Shown here: positions 11,621-24,195 of the stretch, in pieces
Layout: each line of letters begins with the position of its first letter
Position numbering within the stretch: position 1 is the stretch's first letter
NCBI RefSeq assembly: GCF_022605725.1
Contig: NC_065561.1
Location: 18,266,256 to 18,330,255 of the forward strand
Reading direction: 5' to 3'
Length of the DNA: 64,000 bases
Source: Anthonomus grandis grandis
Lineage: Eukaryota; Arthropoda; Insecta; Coleoptera; Curculionidae
Notes under the pieces: model-generated
What the model was told of the DNA's origin: nothing
Seen by the model: the letters and a program-made list of their open reading frames with translations, nothing else
Databases searched by the model: none
Translations under genes and position numbers: made by a program

Positions 11621-14600
11621 CGCATTTTTGTAGCCCATTTTTGGGCTCAAAAACGGGGTCGAAAATTGACTTTTTTACGAATGTTCAAAGTGCTATAATT
11701 CCACTTGTTCTGGTCGAATTCCGTTATAATCCGGTGTTTTCGTAATGTAGGTGATGGGAATAAGCCACAGATAGGGGTTTCTATAGCTAATTTCGGGTTT
11801 AAAGAAAATCGATTTTTCGCATTTTCAAAGTGCTGTAATTCCCTTAGTTTTTCTCGAAACTCATTATAACCCGATGTTTTCGTGTTGTAGGTGATGGGAA
11901 CAAGCCGCTGGTATAGTTAGTTCAAATTCGAAAAAAATCAATTTTTGGTGAAAAATTCGATACGGGGGGGTATACCCTTAAAATGAAAAATCCCAAACTT
12001 TGGAGGTCCATATCTCGGCTTCTATGGGCACTATCGGGAAAATTCCAACGGTCTTGACTTAGTTTCGTCCTTCTGAATCCAACGAGACCATCCGCAAGGT
12101 CGTAGCTCTTATATTAGCTGAGATCTCGCATTTTTGTAGCCCATTTTTGGGCTCAAAAACGGGGTCGAAAATTGACTTTTTTACGAATTTTCAAAGTGCT
12201 ATAATTCCACTTGTTCTGGTCGAATTCCGTTATAATCCGGTGTTTTCGTAATGTAGGTGATGGGAATAAGCCACAGATAGGGGTTTCTATAGCTAATTTC
12301 GGGTTTAAAGAAAATCGATTTTTCGCATTTTCAAAGTGCTGTAATTTCCTTAGTTTTTCTCGAAACTCATTATAACCCGGTGTTTTCGTGTTGTAGGTGA
12401 TGGGAACAAGCCGCTGGTATAGTTAGTTCAAATTCGAAAAAAATCAATTTTTGGTGAAAAATTCGATACGGGGGGGTATACCCTTAAAATGAAAAATCCC
12501 AAACTTTGGAGGTCCATATCTCGGCTTCTATGGGCACTATCGGGAAAATTCCAACGGTTTTGACTTAGTTTCGTCCTTCTGAATCCAACGCGACCATGCG
12601 CAAGGTCGTAGCTCTTATATTAGCTGAGATCTCGCATTTTTGTAGCCCATTTTTGGGCTCAAAAACGGGGTCGAAAATTGACTTTTTTACGAATGTTCAA
12701 AGTGCTATAATTCCACTTGTTCTGGTCGAATTCCGTTATAATCCGGTGTTTTCGTAATTTAGGTGATGGGAATAAGCCGCTGATAGGGATTTCTATAGCT
12801 AATTTCGGGTTTAAAGAAAATCGATTTTTCGCATTTTCAAAGTGCTGTAATTCCCTTAGTTTTTCTCGAAACTCATTATAACCCGGTGTTTTCGTGTTGT
12901 AGGTGATGGGAACAAGCCGCTGGTATAGTTAGTTCAAATTCGAAAAAAATCAATTTTTGGTGAAAAATTTGATACGGGGGGGTATACCCTTAAAATGAAA
13001 AATCCCAAACTTTGGAGGTCCATATCTCGGCTTCTATGGGCACTATCGGGAAAATTCCAACGGTTTTGACTTAGTTTCATCCTTCTGAATCCAACGAGAC
13101 CATCCGCAAGGTCGTAGCTCTTATATTAGCTGAGATCTCGCATTTTTGTAGCCCATTTTTGGGCTCAAAAACGGGGTCGAAAATTGACTTTTTTACGAAT
13201 GTTCAAAGTGCTATAATTCCACTTGTTCTGGTCGAATTCCGTTATAATCCGGTGTTTTCGTAATTTAGGTGATAAGAATAAGCCACTGATACGGGTTTCT
13301 ATAGCTAATTTCGGGTTTAAAGAAAATCGATTTTTCGCATTTTCAAAGTGCTGTAATTCCCTTAGTTTTTCTCGAAACTCATTATAACCCGGTGTTTTCG
13401 TGTTGTAGGTGATGGGAACAAGCCGCTGGTATAGTTAGTTCAAATTCGAAAAAAATCAATTTTTGGTGAAAAATTTGATACGGGGGGGTATGCCCTTAAA
13501 ATGAAAAATCCCAAACTTTGGAGGTCCATATCTCGGCTTCTATGGGCACTATCGGGAAAATTCCAACGGTTTTGTCTTAGTTTCGTCCTTCTGAATCCAA
13601 CGAGACCATCCGCAAGGTCGTAGCTCTTATATTAGCTGAGATCTCGCATTTTTGTAGCCCATTTTTGGGCTCAAAAACGGGGTCGAAAATTGACTTTTTT
13701 ACGAATTTTCAAAGTGCTATAATTCCACTTGTTCTGGTCGAATTCCGTTATATTCCGGTGTTTTCGTAATGTAGGTGATGGGAATAAGCCGCTGATAGGG
13801 ATTTCTATAGCTAATTTCGGGTTTAAAGAAAATCGATTTTTCGCATTTTCAAAGTGCTGTAATTCCCTTAGTTTTTCTCGAAACTCATTATAACCCGGTG
13901 TTTTCGTGTTGTAGGTGATGGGAACAAGCCGCTGGTATAGTTAGTTCAAATTCGAAAAAAATCAATTTTTGGTGAAAAATTTGATACGGGGGGGTATGCC
14001 CTTAAAATGAAAAATCCCAAACTTTGGAGGTCCATATCTCGGCTTCTATGGGCACTATCGGGAAAATTCCAACGGTTTTGTCTTAGTTTCGTCCTTCTAA
14101 ATCCAACGAGACCATCCGCAAGGTCGTAGCTCTTATATTAGCTGAGATCTCGCATTTTTGTAGCCCATTTTTGGGCTCAAAAACGGGGTCGAAAATTGAC
14201 TTTTTTACGAATGTTCAAAGTGCTATAATTCCACTTGTTCTGGTCGAATTCCGTTATAATCCGGTGTTTTCGTACTTTAGGTGATAAGAATAAGCCACTG
14301 ATACGGGTTTCTATAGCTAATTTCGGGTTTAAAGAAAATCGATTTTTCGCATTTTCAAAGTGCTATAATTCCCTTAGTTTTTCTCGAAACTCATTATAAC
14401 CCGGTGTTTTCGTGTTGTAGGTGATGGGAACAAGCCGCTGGTATAGTTAGTTCAAATTCGAAAAAAATCAATTTTTGGTGAAAAATTCGATACGGGGGGG
14501 TATACCCTTAAAATGAAAAATCCCAAACTTTGGAGGTCCATATCTCGGCTTCTATGGGCACTATCGGGAAAATTCCAACGGTTTTGACTTAGTTTCGTCC

Positions 14601-17600
14601 TTCTGAATCCAACAAGACCATCCGCAAGGTCGTAGCTCCCATATTAGCTGAGATCTCGCATTTTTGTAGCCCATTTTTGGGCTCAAAAACGGGGTCGAAA
14701 ATTGACTTTTTTACGAATGTTCAAAGTGCTATAATTCCACTTGTTCTGGTCGAATTCCGTTATAATCCGGTGTTTTCGTAATTTAGGTGATGGGAATAAG
14801 CCGCTGATAGGGATTTCTATAGCTAATTTCGGGTTTAAAGAAAATCGATTTTTCGCATTTTCAAAGTGCTGTAATTCCCTTAGTTTTTCTCGAAACTCAT
14901 TATAACCCGGTGTTTTCGTGTTGTAGGTGATGGGAACAAGCCGCTGGTATAGTTAGTTCAAATTCGAAAAAAATCAATTTTTGGTGAAAAATTTGATACG
15001 GGGGGGTATACCCTTAAAATGAAAAATCCCAAACTTTGGAGGTCCATATCTCGGCTTCTATGGGCACTATCGGGAAAATTCCAACGGTTTTGACTTAGTT
15101 TCATCCTTCTGAATCCAACGAGACCATCCGCAAGGTCGTAGCTCTTATATTAGCTGAGATCTCGCATTTTTGTAGCCCATTTTTGGGCTCAAAAACGGGG
15201 TCGAAAATTGACTTTTTTACGAATGTTCAAAGTGCTATAATTCCACTTGTTCTGGTCGAATTCCGTTATAATCCGGTGTTTTCGTAATTTAGGTGATAAG
15301 AATAAGCCACTGATAGGGGTTTCTATAGCTAATTTCGGGTTTAAAGAAAATCGATTTTTCGCATTTTCAAAGTGCTGTAATTCCCTTAGTTTTTCTCGAA
15401 ACTCATTATAACCCGGTATTTTCGTGTTGTAGGTGATGGGAACAAGCCGCTGGTATAGTTAGTTCAAATTCGAAAAAAATCAATTTTTGGTGAAAAATTT
15501 GATACGGGGGGGTATGCCCTTAAAATGAAAAATCCCAAACTTTGGAGGTCCATATCTCGGCTTCTATGGGCACTATCGGGAAAATTCCAACGGTTTTGAC
15601 TTAGTTTCGTCCTTCTGAATCCAACGAGACCATCCGCAAGGTCGTAGCTCCCATATTAGCTGAGATCTCGCATTTTTGTAGCCCATTTTTGGGCTCAAAA
15701 ACGGGGTCGAAAATTGACTTTTTTACGAATTTTCAAAGTGCTATAATTCCACTTGTTCTGGTCGAATTCCGTTATAATCCGGTGTTTTCGTAATTTAGGT
15801 GATAAGAATAAGCCACTGATAGGGGTTTCTATAGCTAATTTCGGGTTTAAAGAAAATCGATTTTTCGCATTTTCAAAGTGCTGTAATTCCCTTAGTTTTT
15901 CTCGAAACTCATTATAACCCGGTGTTTTCGTGTTGTAGGTGATGGGAACAAGCCGCTGGTATAGTTAGTTCAAATTCGAAAAAAATCAATTTTTGGTGAA
16001 AAATTTGATACGGGGGGGTATGCCCTTAAAATGAAAAATCCCAAACTTTGGAGGTCCATATCTCGGCTTCTATGGGCACTATCGGGAAAATTCCAACGGT
16101 TTTGTCTTAGTTTCGTCCTTCTGAATCCAACGAGACCATCCGCAAGGTCGTAGCTCTTATATTAGCTGAGATCTCGCATTTTTGTAGCCCATTTTTGGGC
16201 TCAAAAACGGGGTCGAAAATTGACTTTTTTACGAATTTTCAAAGTGCTATAATTCCACTTGTTCTGGTCGAATTCCGTTATAATCCGGTGTTTTCGTAAT
16301 TTAGGTGATAAGAATAAGCCACTGATAGGGGTTTCTATAGCTAATTTCGGGTTTAAAGAAAATCGATTTTTCGCATTTTCAAAGTGCTGTAATTCCCTTA
16401 GTTTTTCTCGAAACTCATTATAACCCGGTGTTTTCGTGTTGTAGGTGATGGGAACAAGCCGCTGGTATAGTTAGTTCAAATTCGAAAAAAATCAATTTTT
16501 GGTGAAAAATTCGATACGGGGGGGTATACCCTTAAAATGAAAAATCCCAAACTTTGGAGGTCCATATCTCGGCTTCTATGGGCACTATCGGGAAAATTCC
16601 AACGGTTTTGTCTTAGTTTCGTCCTTCTGAATCCAACGAGACCATCCGCAAGGTCGTAGCTCTTATATTAGCTGAGATCTCGCATTTTTGTAGCCCATTT
16701 TTGGGCTCAAAAACGGGGTCGAAAATTGACTTTTTTACGAATTTTCAAAGTGCTATAATTCCACTTGTTCTGGTCGAATTCCGTTATATTCCGGTGTTTT
16801 CGTAATGTAGGTGATGGGAATAAGCCGCTGATAGGGATTTCTATAGCTAATTTCGGGTTTAAAGAAAATCGATTTTTCGCATTTTCAAAGTGCTGTAATT
16901 CCCTTAGTTTTTCTCGAAACTCATTATAACCCGGTGTTTTCGTGTTGTAGGTGATGGGAACAAGCCGCTGGTATAGTTAGTTCAAATTCGAAAAAAATCA
17001 ATTTTTGGTGAAAAATTTGATACGGGGGGGTATGCCCTTAAAATGGAAAATCCCAAACTTTGGAGGTCCATATCTCGGCTTCTATGGGCACTATCGGGAA
17101 AATTCCAACGGTTTTGACTTAGTTTCGTCCTTCTGAATCCAACGAGACCATCCGCAAGGTCGTAGCTCCCATATTAGCTGAGATCTCGCATTTTTGTAGC
17201 CCATTTTTGGGCTCAAAAACGGGGTCGAAAATTGACTTTTTCACGAATTTTCAAAGTGCTATAATTCCACTTGTTCTAATCGAATTCCGTCATAATCCGG
17301 TGTTTTCGTAATTTAGGTGATGGGAATAAGCCGCTGATAGGGATTTCTATAGCTAATTTCGGGTTTAAAGAAAATCGATTTTTCGCATTTTCAAAGTGCT
17401 GTAATTCCCTTAGTTTTTCTCGAAACTCATTATAACCCGGTGTTTTCGTGTTGTAGGTGATGGGAACAAGCCGCTGGTATAGTTAGTTCAAATTCGAAAA
17501 AAATCAATTTTTGGTGAAAAATTTGATACGGGGGGGTATGCCCTTAAAATGAAAAATCCCAAACTTTGGAGGTCCATATCTCGGCTTCTATGGGCACTAT

Positions 17601-20600
17601 CGGGAAAATTCCAACGGTTTTGACTTAGTTTCGTCCTTCTGAATCCAACGAGACCATCCGCAAGGTCGTAGCTCTTATATTAGCTGAGATCTCGCATTTT
17701 TGTAGCCCATTTTTGGGCTCAAAAACGGGGTCGAAAATTGACTTTTTTACGAATTTTCAAAGTGCTATAATTCCACTTGTTCTGGTCGAATTCCGTTATA
17801 ATCCGGTGTTTTCGTAATTTAGGAGATAAGAATAAGCCACTGATACGGGTTTCTATAGCTAATTTCGGGTTTAAAGAAAATCGATTTTTCGCATTTTCAA
17901 AGTGCTGTAATTCCCTTAGTTTTTCTCGAAACTCATTATAACCCGGTGTTTTCGTGTTGTAGGTGATGGGAACAAGCCGCTGGTATAGTTAGTTCAAATT
18001 CGAAAAAAATCAATTTTTGGTGAAAAATTTGATACGGGGGGGTATGCCCTTAAAATGGAAAATCCCAAACTTTGGAGGTCCATATCTCGGCTTCTATGGG
18101 CACTATCGGGAAAATTCCAACGGTTTTGACTTAGTTTCGTCCTTCTGAATCCAACGAGACCATCCGCAAGGTCGTAGCTCCCATATTAGCTGAGATCTCG
18201 CATTTTTGTAGCCCATTTTTGGGCTCAAAAACGGGGTCGAAAATTGACTTTTTCACGAATTTTCAAAGTGCTATAATTCCACTTGTTCTGGTCGAATTCC
18301 GTCATAATCCGGTGTTTTCGTAATTTAGGTGATGGGAATAAGCCGCTGATAGGGATTTCTATAGCTAATTTCGGGTTTAAAGAAAATCGATTTTTCGCAT
18401 TTTCAAAGTGCTGTAATTCCCTTAGTTTTTCTCGAAACTCATTATAACCCGGTGTTTTCGTGTTGTAGGTGATGGGAACAAGCCGCTGGTATAGTTAGTT
18501 CAAATTCGAAAAAAATCAATTTTTGGTGAAAAATTCGATACGGGGGGGGTATACCCTTAAAATGAAAAATCCCAAACTTTGGAGGTCCATATCTCGGCTT
18601 CTATGGGCACTATCGGGAAAATTCCAACGGTTTTGACTTAGTTTCGTCCTTCTGAATCCAACGAGATCATCCGCAAGGTCGTAGCTCCCATATTAGCTGA
18701 GATCTCGCATTTTTGTAGCCCATTTTTGGGCTCAAAAACGGGGTCGAAAATTGACTTTTTCACGAATTTTCAAAGTGCTATAATTCCACTTGTTCTGGTC
18801 GAATTCCGTCATAATCCGGTGTTTTCGTAATTTAGGTGATGGGAATAAGCCGCTGATAGGGATTTCTATAGCTAATTTCGGGTTTAAAGAAAATCGATTT
18901 TTCGCATTTTCAAAGTGCTGTAATTCCCTTAGTTTTTCTCGAAACTCATTATAACCCGGTGTTTTCGTGTTGTAGGTGATGGGAACAAGCCGCTGGTATA
19001 GTTAGTTCAAATTCGAAAAAAATCAATTTTTGGTGAAAAATTTGATACGGGGGGGTATACCCTTAAAATGAAAAATCCCAAACTTTGGAGGTCCATATCT
19101 CGGCTTCTATGGGCACTATCGGGAAAATTCCAACGGTTTTGTCTTAGTTTCGTCCTTCTGAATCCAACGAGACCATCCGCAAGGTCGTAGCTCTTATATT
19201 AGCTGAGATCTCGCATTTTTGTAGCCCATTTTTGGGCTCAAAAACGGGGTCGAAAATTGACTTTTTTACGAATTTTCAAAGTGCTATAATCCCACTTGTT
19301 CTGGTCGAATTCCGTTATAATCCGGTGTTTTCGTAATTTAGGTGATAAGAATAAGCCACTGATACGGGTTTCTATAGCTAATTTCGGGTTTAAAGAAAAT
19401 CGATTTTTCGCATTTTCAAAGTGCTGTAATTCCCTTAGTTTTTCTCGAAACTCATTATAACCCGGTGTTTTCGTGTTGTAGGTGATGGGAACAAGCCGCT
19501 GGTATAGTTAGGTCAAATTCGAAAAAAATCAATTTTTGGTGAAAAATTCGATACGGGGGGGTATACCCTTAAAATGAAAAATCCCAAACTTTGGAGGTCC
19601 ATATCTCGGCTTCTATGGGCACTATCGGAAAAATTCCAACGGTTTTGACTTAGTTTCGTCCTTCTGAATCCAACGAGACCATCCGCAAGGTCGTAGCTCT
19701 TATATTAGCTGAGATCTCGCTTTTTTGTAGCCCATTTTTGGGCTCAAAAACGGGGTCGAAAATTGACTTTTTTACGAATTTTCAAAGTGCTATAATTCCA
19801 CTTGTTCTGGTCGAATTCCGTTATAATCCGGTGTTTTCGTAATGTAGGTGATGGGAATAAGCCACTGATAGGGGTTTCTATAGCTAATTTCGGGTTTAAA
19901 GAAAATCGATTTTTCGCATTTTCAAAGTGCTGTAATTCCCTTAGTTTTTCTCGAAACTCATTATAACCCGGTGTTTTCGTGTTGTAGGTGATGGGAACAA
20001 GCCGCTGGTATAGTTAGTTCAAATTCGAAAAAAATCAATTTTTGGTGAAAAATTTGATACGGGGGGGTATACCCTTAAAATGAAAAATCCCAAACTTTGG
20101 AGGTCCATATCTCGGCTTCTATGGGCTCTATCGGGAAAATTCCAACGGTTTTGACTTAGTTTCGTCCTTCTGAATCCAACGAGACCATCCGCAAGGTCGT
20201 AGCTCCCATATTAGCTGAGATCTCGCATTTTTGTAGCCCATTTTTGGGCTCAAAAACGGGGTCGAAAATTGACTTTTTTACGAATTTTCAAAGTGCTATA
20301 ATTCCACTTGTTCTGGTCGAATTCCGTTATATTCCGGTGTTTTCGTAATTTAGGTGATGGAAATAAGCCGCTGATAGGGATTTCTATAGCTAATTTCGGG
20401 TTTAAAGAAAATTGATTTTTCGCATTTTCAAAGTGCTGTAATTCCCTTAGTTTTTCTCGAAACTCATTATAACCCAGTGTTTTCGTGTTGTAGGTGATGG
20501 GAACAAGCCGCTGGTATAGTTAGTTCAAATTCGAAAAAAATCAATTTTTGGTGAAAAATTCGATACGGGGGGGTATACCCTTAAAATGAAAAATCCCAAA

Positions 20601-22555
20601 CTTTGGAGGTCCATATCTCGGCTTCTATGGGCACTATCGGGAAAATTCCAACGGTTTTGACTTAGTTTCGTCCTTCTGAATCCAACGAGACCATCCGCAA
20701 GGTCGTAGCTCCCATATTAGCTGAGATCTCGCATTTTTGTAGCCCATTTTTGGGCTTAAAAACGGGGTCGAAAATTGACTTTTTTACGAATTTTCAAAGT
20801 GCTGTATTTCCACTTGTTCTGGTCGAATTCCGTCATAATCCGGTGTTTTCGTAATTTAGGTGATGGGAATAAGCCACTGATAGGGGTTTCTATAGCTAAT
20901 TTCGGGTTTAAAGAAAATCGATTTTTCGCATTTTCAAAGTGCTGTAATTCCCTTAGTTTTTCTCGAAACTCATTATAACCCGGTGTTTTCGTGTTGTAGG
21001 TGATGGGAACAAGCCGCTGGTATAGTTAGTTCAAATTCGAAAAAAATCAATTTTTGGTGAAAAATTCGATACGGGGGGGTATACCCTTAAAATGAAAAAT
21101 CCCAAATTTTGGAGGTCCATATCTCGGCTTCTATGGGCACTATCGGGAAAATTCCAACGGTTTTGACTTAGTTTCGTCCTTCTGAATCCAACGAGACCGT
21201 CCGCAAGGTCGTAGCTCTTATATTAGCTGAGATCTCGCATTTTTGTAGCCCATTTTTGGGCTCAAAAACGGGGTCGAAAATTGACTTTTTTACGAATTTT
21301 CAAAGTGCTATAATTCCACTTGTTCTGGTCGAATTCCGTCATAATCCGGTGTTTTCGTAATTTAGGTGATAAGAATAAGCCACTGATAGGGATTTCTATA
21401 GCTAATTTCGGGTTTAAAGAAAATCGATTTTTCGCATTTTCAAAGTGCTGTAATTCCCTTAGTTTTTCTCGAAACCCTTTATAACCCGGTGTTTTCGTGT
21501 TGTAGGTGATGGGAACAAGCCGCTGGTATAGTTAGTTCAAATTCGAAAAAAATCAATTTTTGGTGAAAAATTCGATACGGGGGGGTATACCCTTAAAATG
21601 AAAAATCCCAAACTTTGGAGGTCCATATCTCGGCTTCTATGGGCACTATCGGGAAAATTCCAACGGTTTTGACTTAATTTCGTTCTTCTGAATCCAACGA
21701 GACCATCCGCAAGGTCGTAGCTCCCATATTAGCTGAGATCTCGCATTTTTGTAGCCCATTTTTGGGCTCAAAAACGGGGTCGAAAATTGACTTTTTTACG
21801 AATTTTCAAAGTGCTATAATTCCACTTGTTCTGGTCGAATTCTATTATAATCCGGTGTTTTCGTAATGTAGGTGATGGGAATAAGCCACTGATAGGGGTT
21901 TCTATAGCTAATTTCGGGTTTAAAGAAAATCGATTTTTCGCATTTTCAAAGTGCTGTAATTCCCTTAGTTTTTCTCGAAACTCATTATAACCCGGTATTT
22001 TCGTGTTGTAGGTGATGGGAACAAGCCGCTGGTATAGTTAGTTCAAATTCGAAAAAAATCAATTTTTGGTGAAAAATTTGATACGGGGGGGTATACCCTT
22101 AAAATGAAAAATCCCAAACTTTGGAGGTCCATATCTCGGCTTCTATGGGCACTATCGGGAAAATTCCAACGGTTTTGTCTTAGTTTCGTCCTTCTGAATA
22201 CAACGAGACCATCCGCAAGGTCGTAGCTCCCATATTAGCTGAGATCTCGCATTTTTGTGGCCCATTTTTGGGCTCAAAAACGGGGTCGAAAATTGACTTT
22301 TTTACGAATTTTCAAAGTGCTATAATTCCACTTGTTCTGGTCGAATTCCGTTATAATCCGGTGTTTTCGTAATGTAAGTGATGGGAATAAGCCACTGATA
22401 GGGGTTTCTATAGCTAATTTCGGGTTTAAAGAAAATCGATTTTTCGCATTTTCAAAGTGCTGTAATTCCCTTAGTTTTTCTCGAAACTCATTATAACCCG
22501 GTGTTTTCGTGTTGTAGGTGATGGGAACAAGCCGCTGGTATAGTTAGTTCAAATT

Positions 22556-23252
22556 CCAAAAAGTTAATTTTTTGAGTTAAAAAATGTGTGTTTTATTTCA
22601 TACTCTTTATTTAGGTGTTTAACAGGGTGATTTTATTATATAAATAAAATAAATTTTTATGTGGATATTACATAATGAAAATACTAATAAACTTTTTTAA
22701 ATTATATCCATTCTTAACATTCAAAATCATCTAATAAATAATTATTTGCTATTTTTTTTCAACAGTTACTAATACCCATTTAATTCCTACAAATGACTTA
22801 ATTCACCTGAAATTGAATTTCAACCCCGCAGAGCGTCATTGGGAGTTTCCAACATCATTTAGCTGAAAGTAACGATGTAGTAAGGGTGTCTGGTTTGCCC
22901 AGCCTACTAGACTGAGGTGAAATAGTAGGGTGGAGCAAGGGATATTAAAATACCCCAGTAAATTTGGTTACGCCCCTAAATTTAATGGAAATTGCAAATT
23001 TAATAACTTAACGCGGGCAATTTGTTACATATGAAATATTGCGGTTAATGAAATCACCTAAATTAGATTAGTAAACAATTTTCTGCTTAAAAGCATTGAG
23101 AACCCTTAAGGACATATTTCAATTTATTATAATTGGTTAAACCAGTAAAACAATTTAGCTAATAAAAAATATATATACATAAGAATAATTTAGCACGCCA
23201 AAGCAATTTATCGAGATGCCAGTCGAATTGATAATTAATTTGTAAATTTCAG
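22556..23252. other. Intron sequence between satellite and exon
   Basis: AT-rich single-copy-looking DNA. The first 200 bases after the satellite edge are poly-A/T rich. A somewhat GC-richer patch at 22830-22960 matches nothing else in the window. The stretch ends in a normal splice acceptor (TTTGTAAATTTCAG) at 23239-23252. No gene was seen. Confidence 0.7.
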
Positions 23253-23388
23253 GAGAGTCAATCTAATGAACATCAAGTGGTTTTACGCGACATCGGCTTC
23301 AATTTATCGGGAAACTTCAGCTGCGAAGTTACAATAGACGAGCCCTATCTCAAAGCGGTTACCGTCGTCAAGGATATGATTGTAGTTG
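23253..23388 (+). CDS. Beat-family protein, exon encoding end of Ig domain 1
   Basis: A 136-nt exon between an acceptor TTTCAG and a donor G|GTGAGT, open in one frame (phase 0 in, phase 1 out) for 45 codons. The peptide carries the C-terminal half of an immunoglobulin fold, VVLRDIGFNLSGNFSCEVTI, with the F-x-C cysteine of strand F, then acidic DEPYL and a strand ending MIVV. This pattern (LRD...SG.(F/Y)SCEV..(D/E).P) is characteristic of beaten path proteins, secreted or membrane-tethered guidance ligands binding Sidestep receptors. Two N-glycosylation sequons (NLS, NFS) overlap the cysteine strand. The exon is too short to stand out as an open frame. The upstream exons with the signal peptide and the first cysteine are not in the window. 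The paralogue (Beat I to VII) cannot be assigned by eye. Confidence 0.85.
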
Positions 23389-24195
23389 GTGAGTTGCCTT
23401 AAGAAAATTTATTGTTAAGCGTAAATCATGTGGTGGAAACGTTTAATAACTTTTAGTTTATTTAATTATCATTTGTTTAGGAGGAACGTCATCACTATCG
23501 TAAAAACCAAGATGTGTCCTTTATTCTCCGAGGTCTTATCTTTAGCTAATCCTAGAATCTTAAAATGATTTGGTTTTGACAGATACAAATATTTTGAATA
23601 ATTGCATCTTGTAGTTATCTTGAATTTTTTAAATACCTCAAAAGAGCAGTTATTAAGTCTGTAAGGCTTCTCAAAGGGGTTATGTTAAGGAAAATGAGTC
23701 ATAACTCACTTAATGTTGCTACAAAAATAATTATTTATAGCAGCAATGGAAGATATCTAATCAAATCGGTGATTCAGGAAATACTTCTATTTAAACTTCA
23801 GGTTTCAGGCTTTTATTGTTATTTTTTTTAATTAACTTTAAGTCTGACTCCTTTTTATCTATAACAAGAGTTATAGGGAAAACTACGGGATATTCGTACT
23901 TTAAAAGGAGTCGATTTTCTTTCATCCTGTACTACATTAGAGTATCTTTAAGAAAAGGTTATTACCGTTTTGACCATAAAATGAACGGAAAATCTGTTTC
24001 TTCACATTTTGGACCAAAATCCTGGTTTCAAAATATGATCCAAATTTAAAATTTGTTTTTGCTGCTTAAATACCATTCAAAAACTAATAAAAAAGCTTTA
24101 TAATAAAATTTCATGAAATAAAAAGATTAGGTTTCATAGGAGTATATTGAAATAGAAGGACAAACGGGTTTTTACATTAATTTTTTATTTATATT
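23389..24195. other. Intron 1, unique part
   Basis: AT-rich intron DNA after the donor at 23389. No repeat or conserved coding segment was recognised. The 77-codon open frame at 23816-24049 has no family-like composition and looks like chance. Confidence 0.6.

Larger units (their letters stand above)
1..22555. repeat. 506-bp satellite array, about 44.5 units
   Basis: Tandem head-to-tail array. The landmark TTTTGGGCTCAAAAACGG recurs at 1, 507, 1013, 1522, 2027 and so on to 22266, giving a period of 505-509 bp. Units differ by only a few substitutions, so the array is young or homogenised. It begins mid-array at the window edge and ends abruptly near 22555, where a unit breaks off into unrelated AT-rich DNA. 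Each unit holds two diverged internal copies of a block of about 100 bp, offset by 140 bp (both read TTTTCAAAGTGCT), a hairpin AGCCCA/TGGGCT and the palindrome GGGTATACCC. There is no credible coding content; the few short open frames are chance. No transposon ends were seen. If the downstream Beat exons belong to a gene starting left of the window, this array lies inside an intron. Confidence 0.97.

Noticed and set aside
20775..20978. 67-codon open frame in the satellite
   Set aside because: It arises from substitutions in one unit; the same frame is closed in neighbouring units.
1..22555. CRISPR array or rDNA spacer
   Set aside because: Units are tandem without unique spacers, far too long for CRISPR repeats, and no rRNA sequence is present; the context is eukaryotic.
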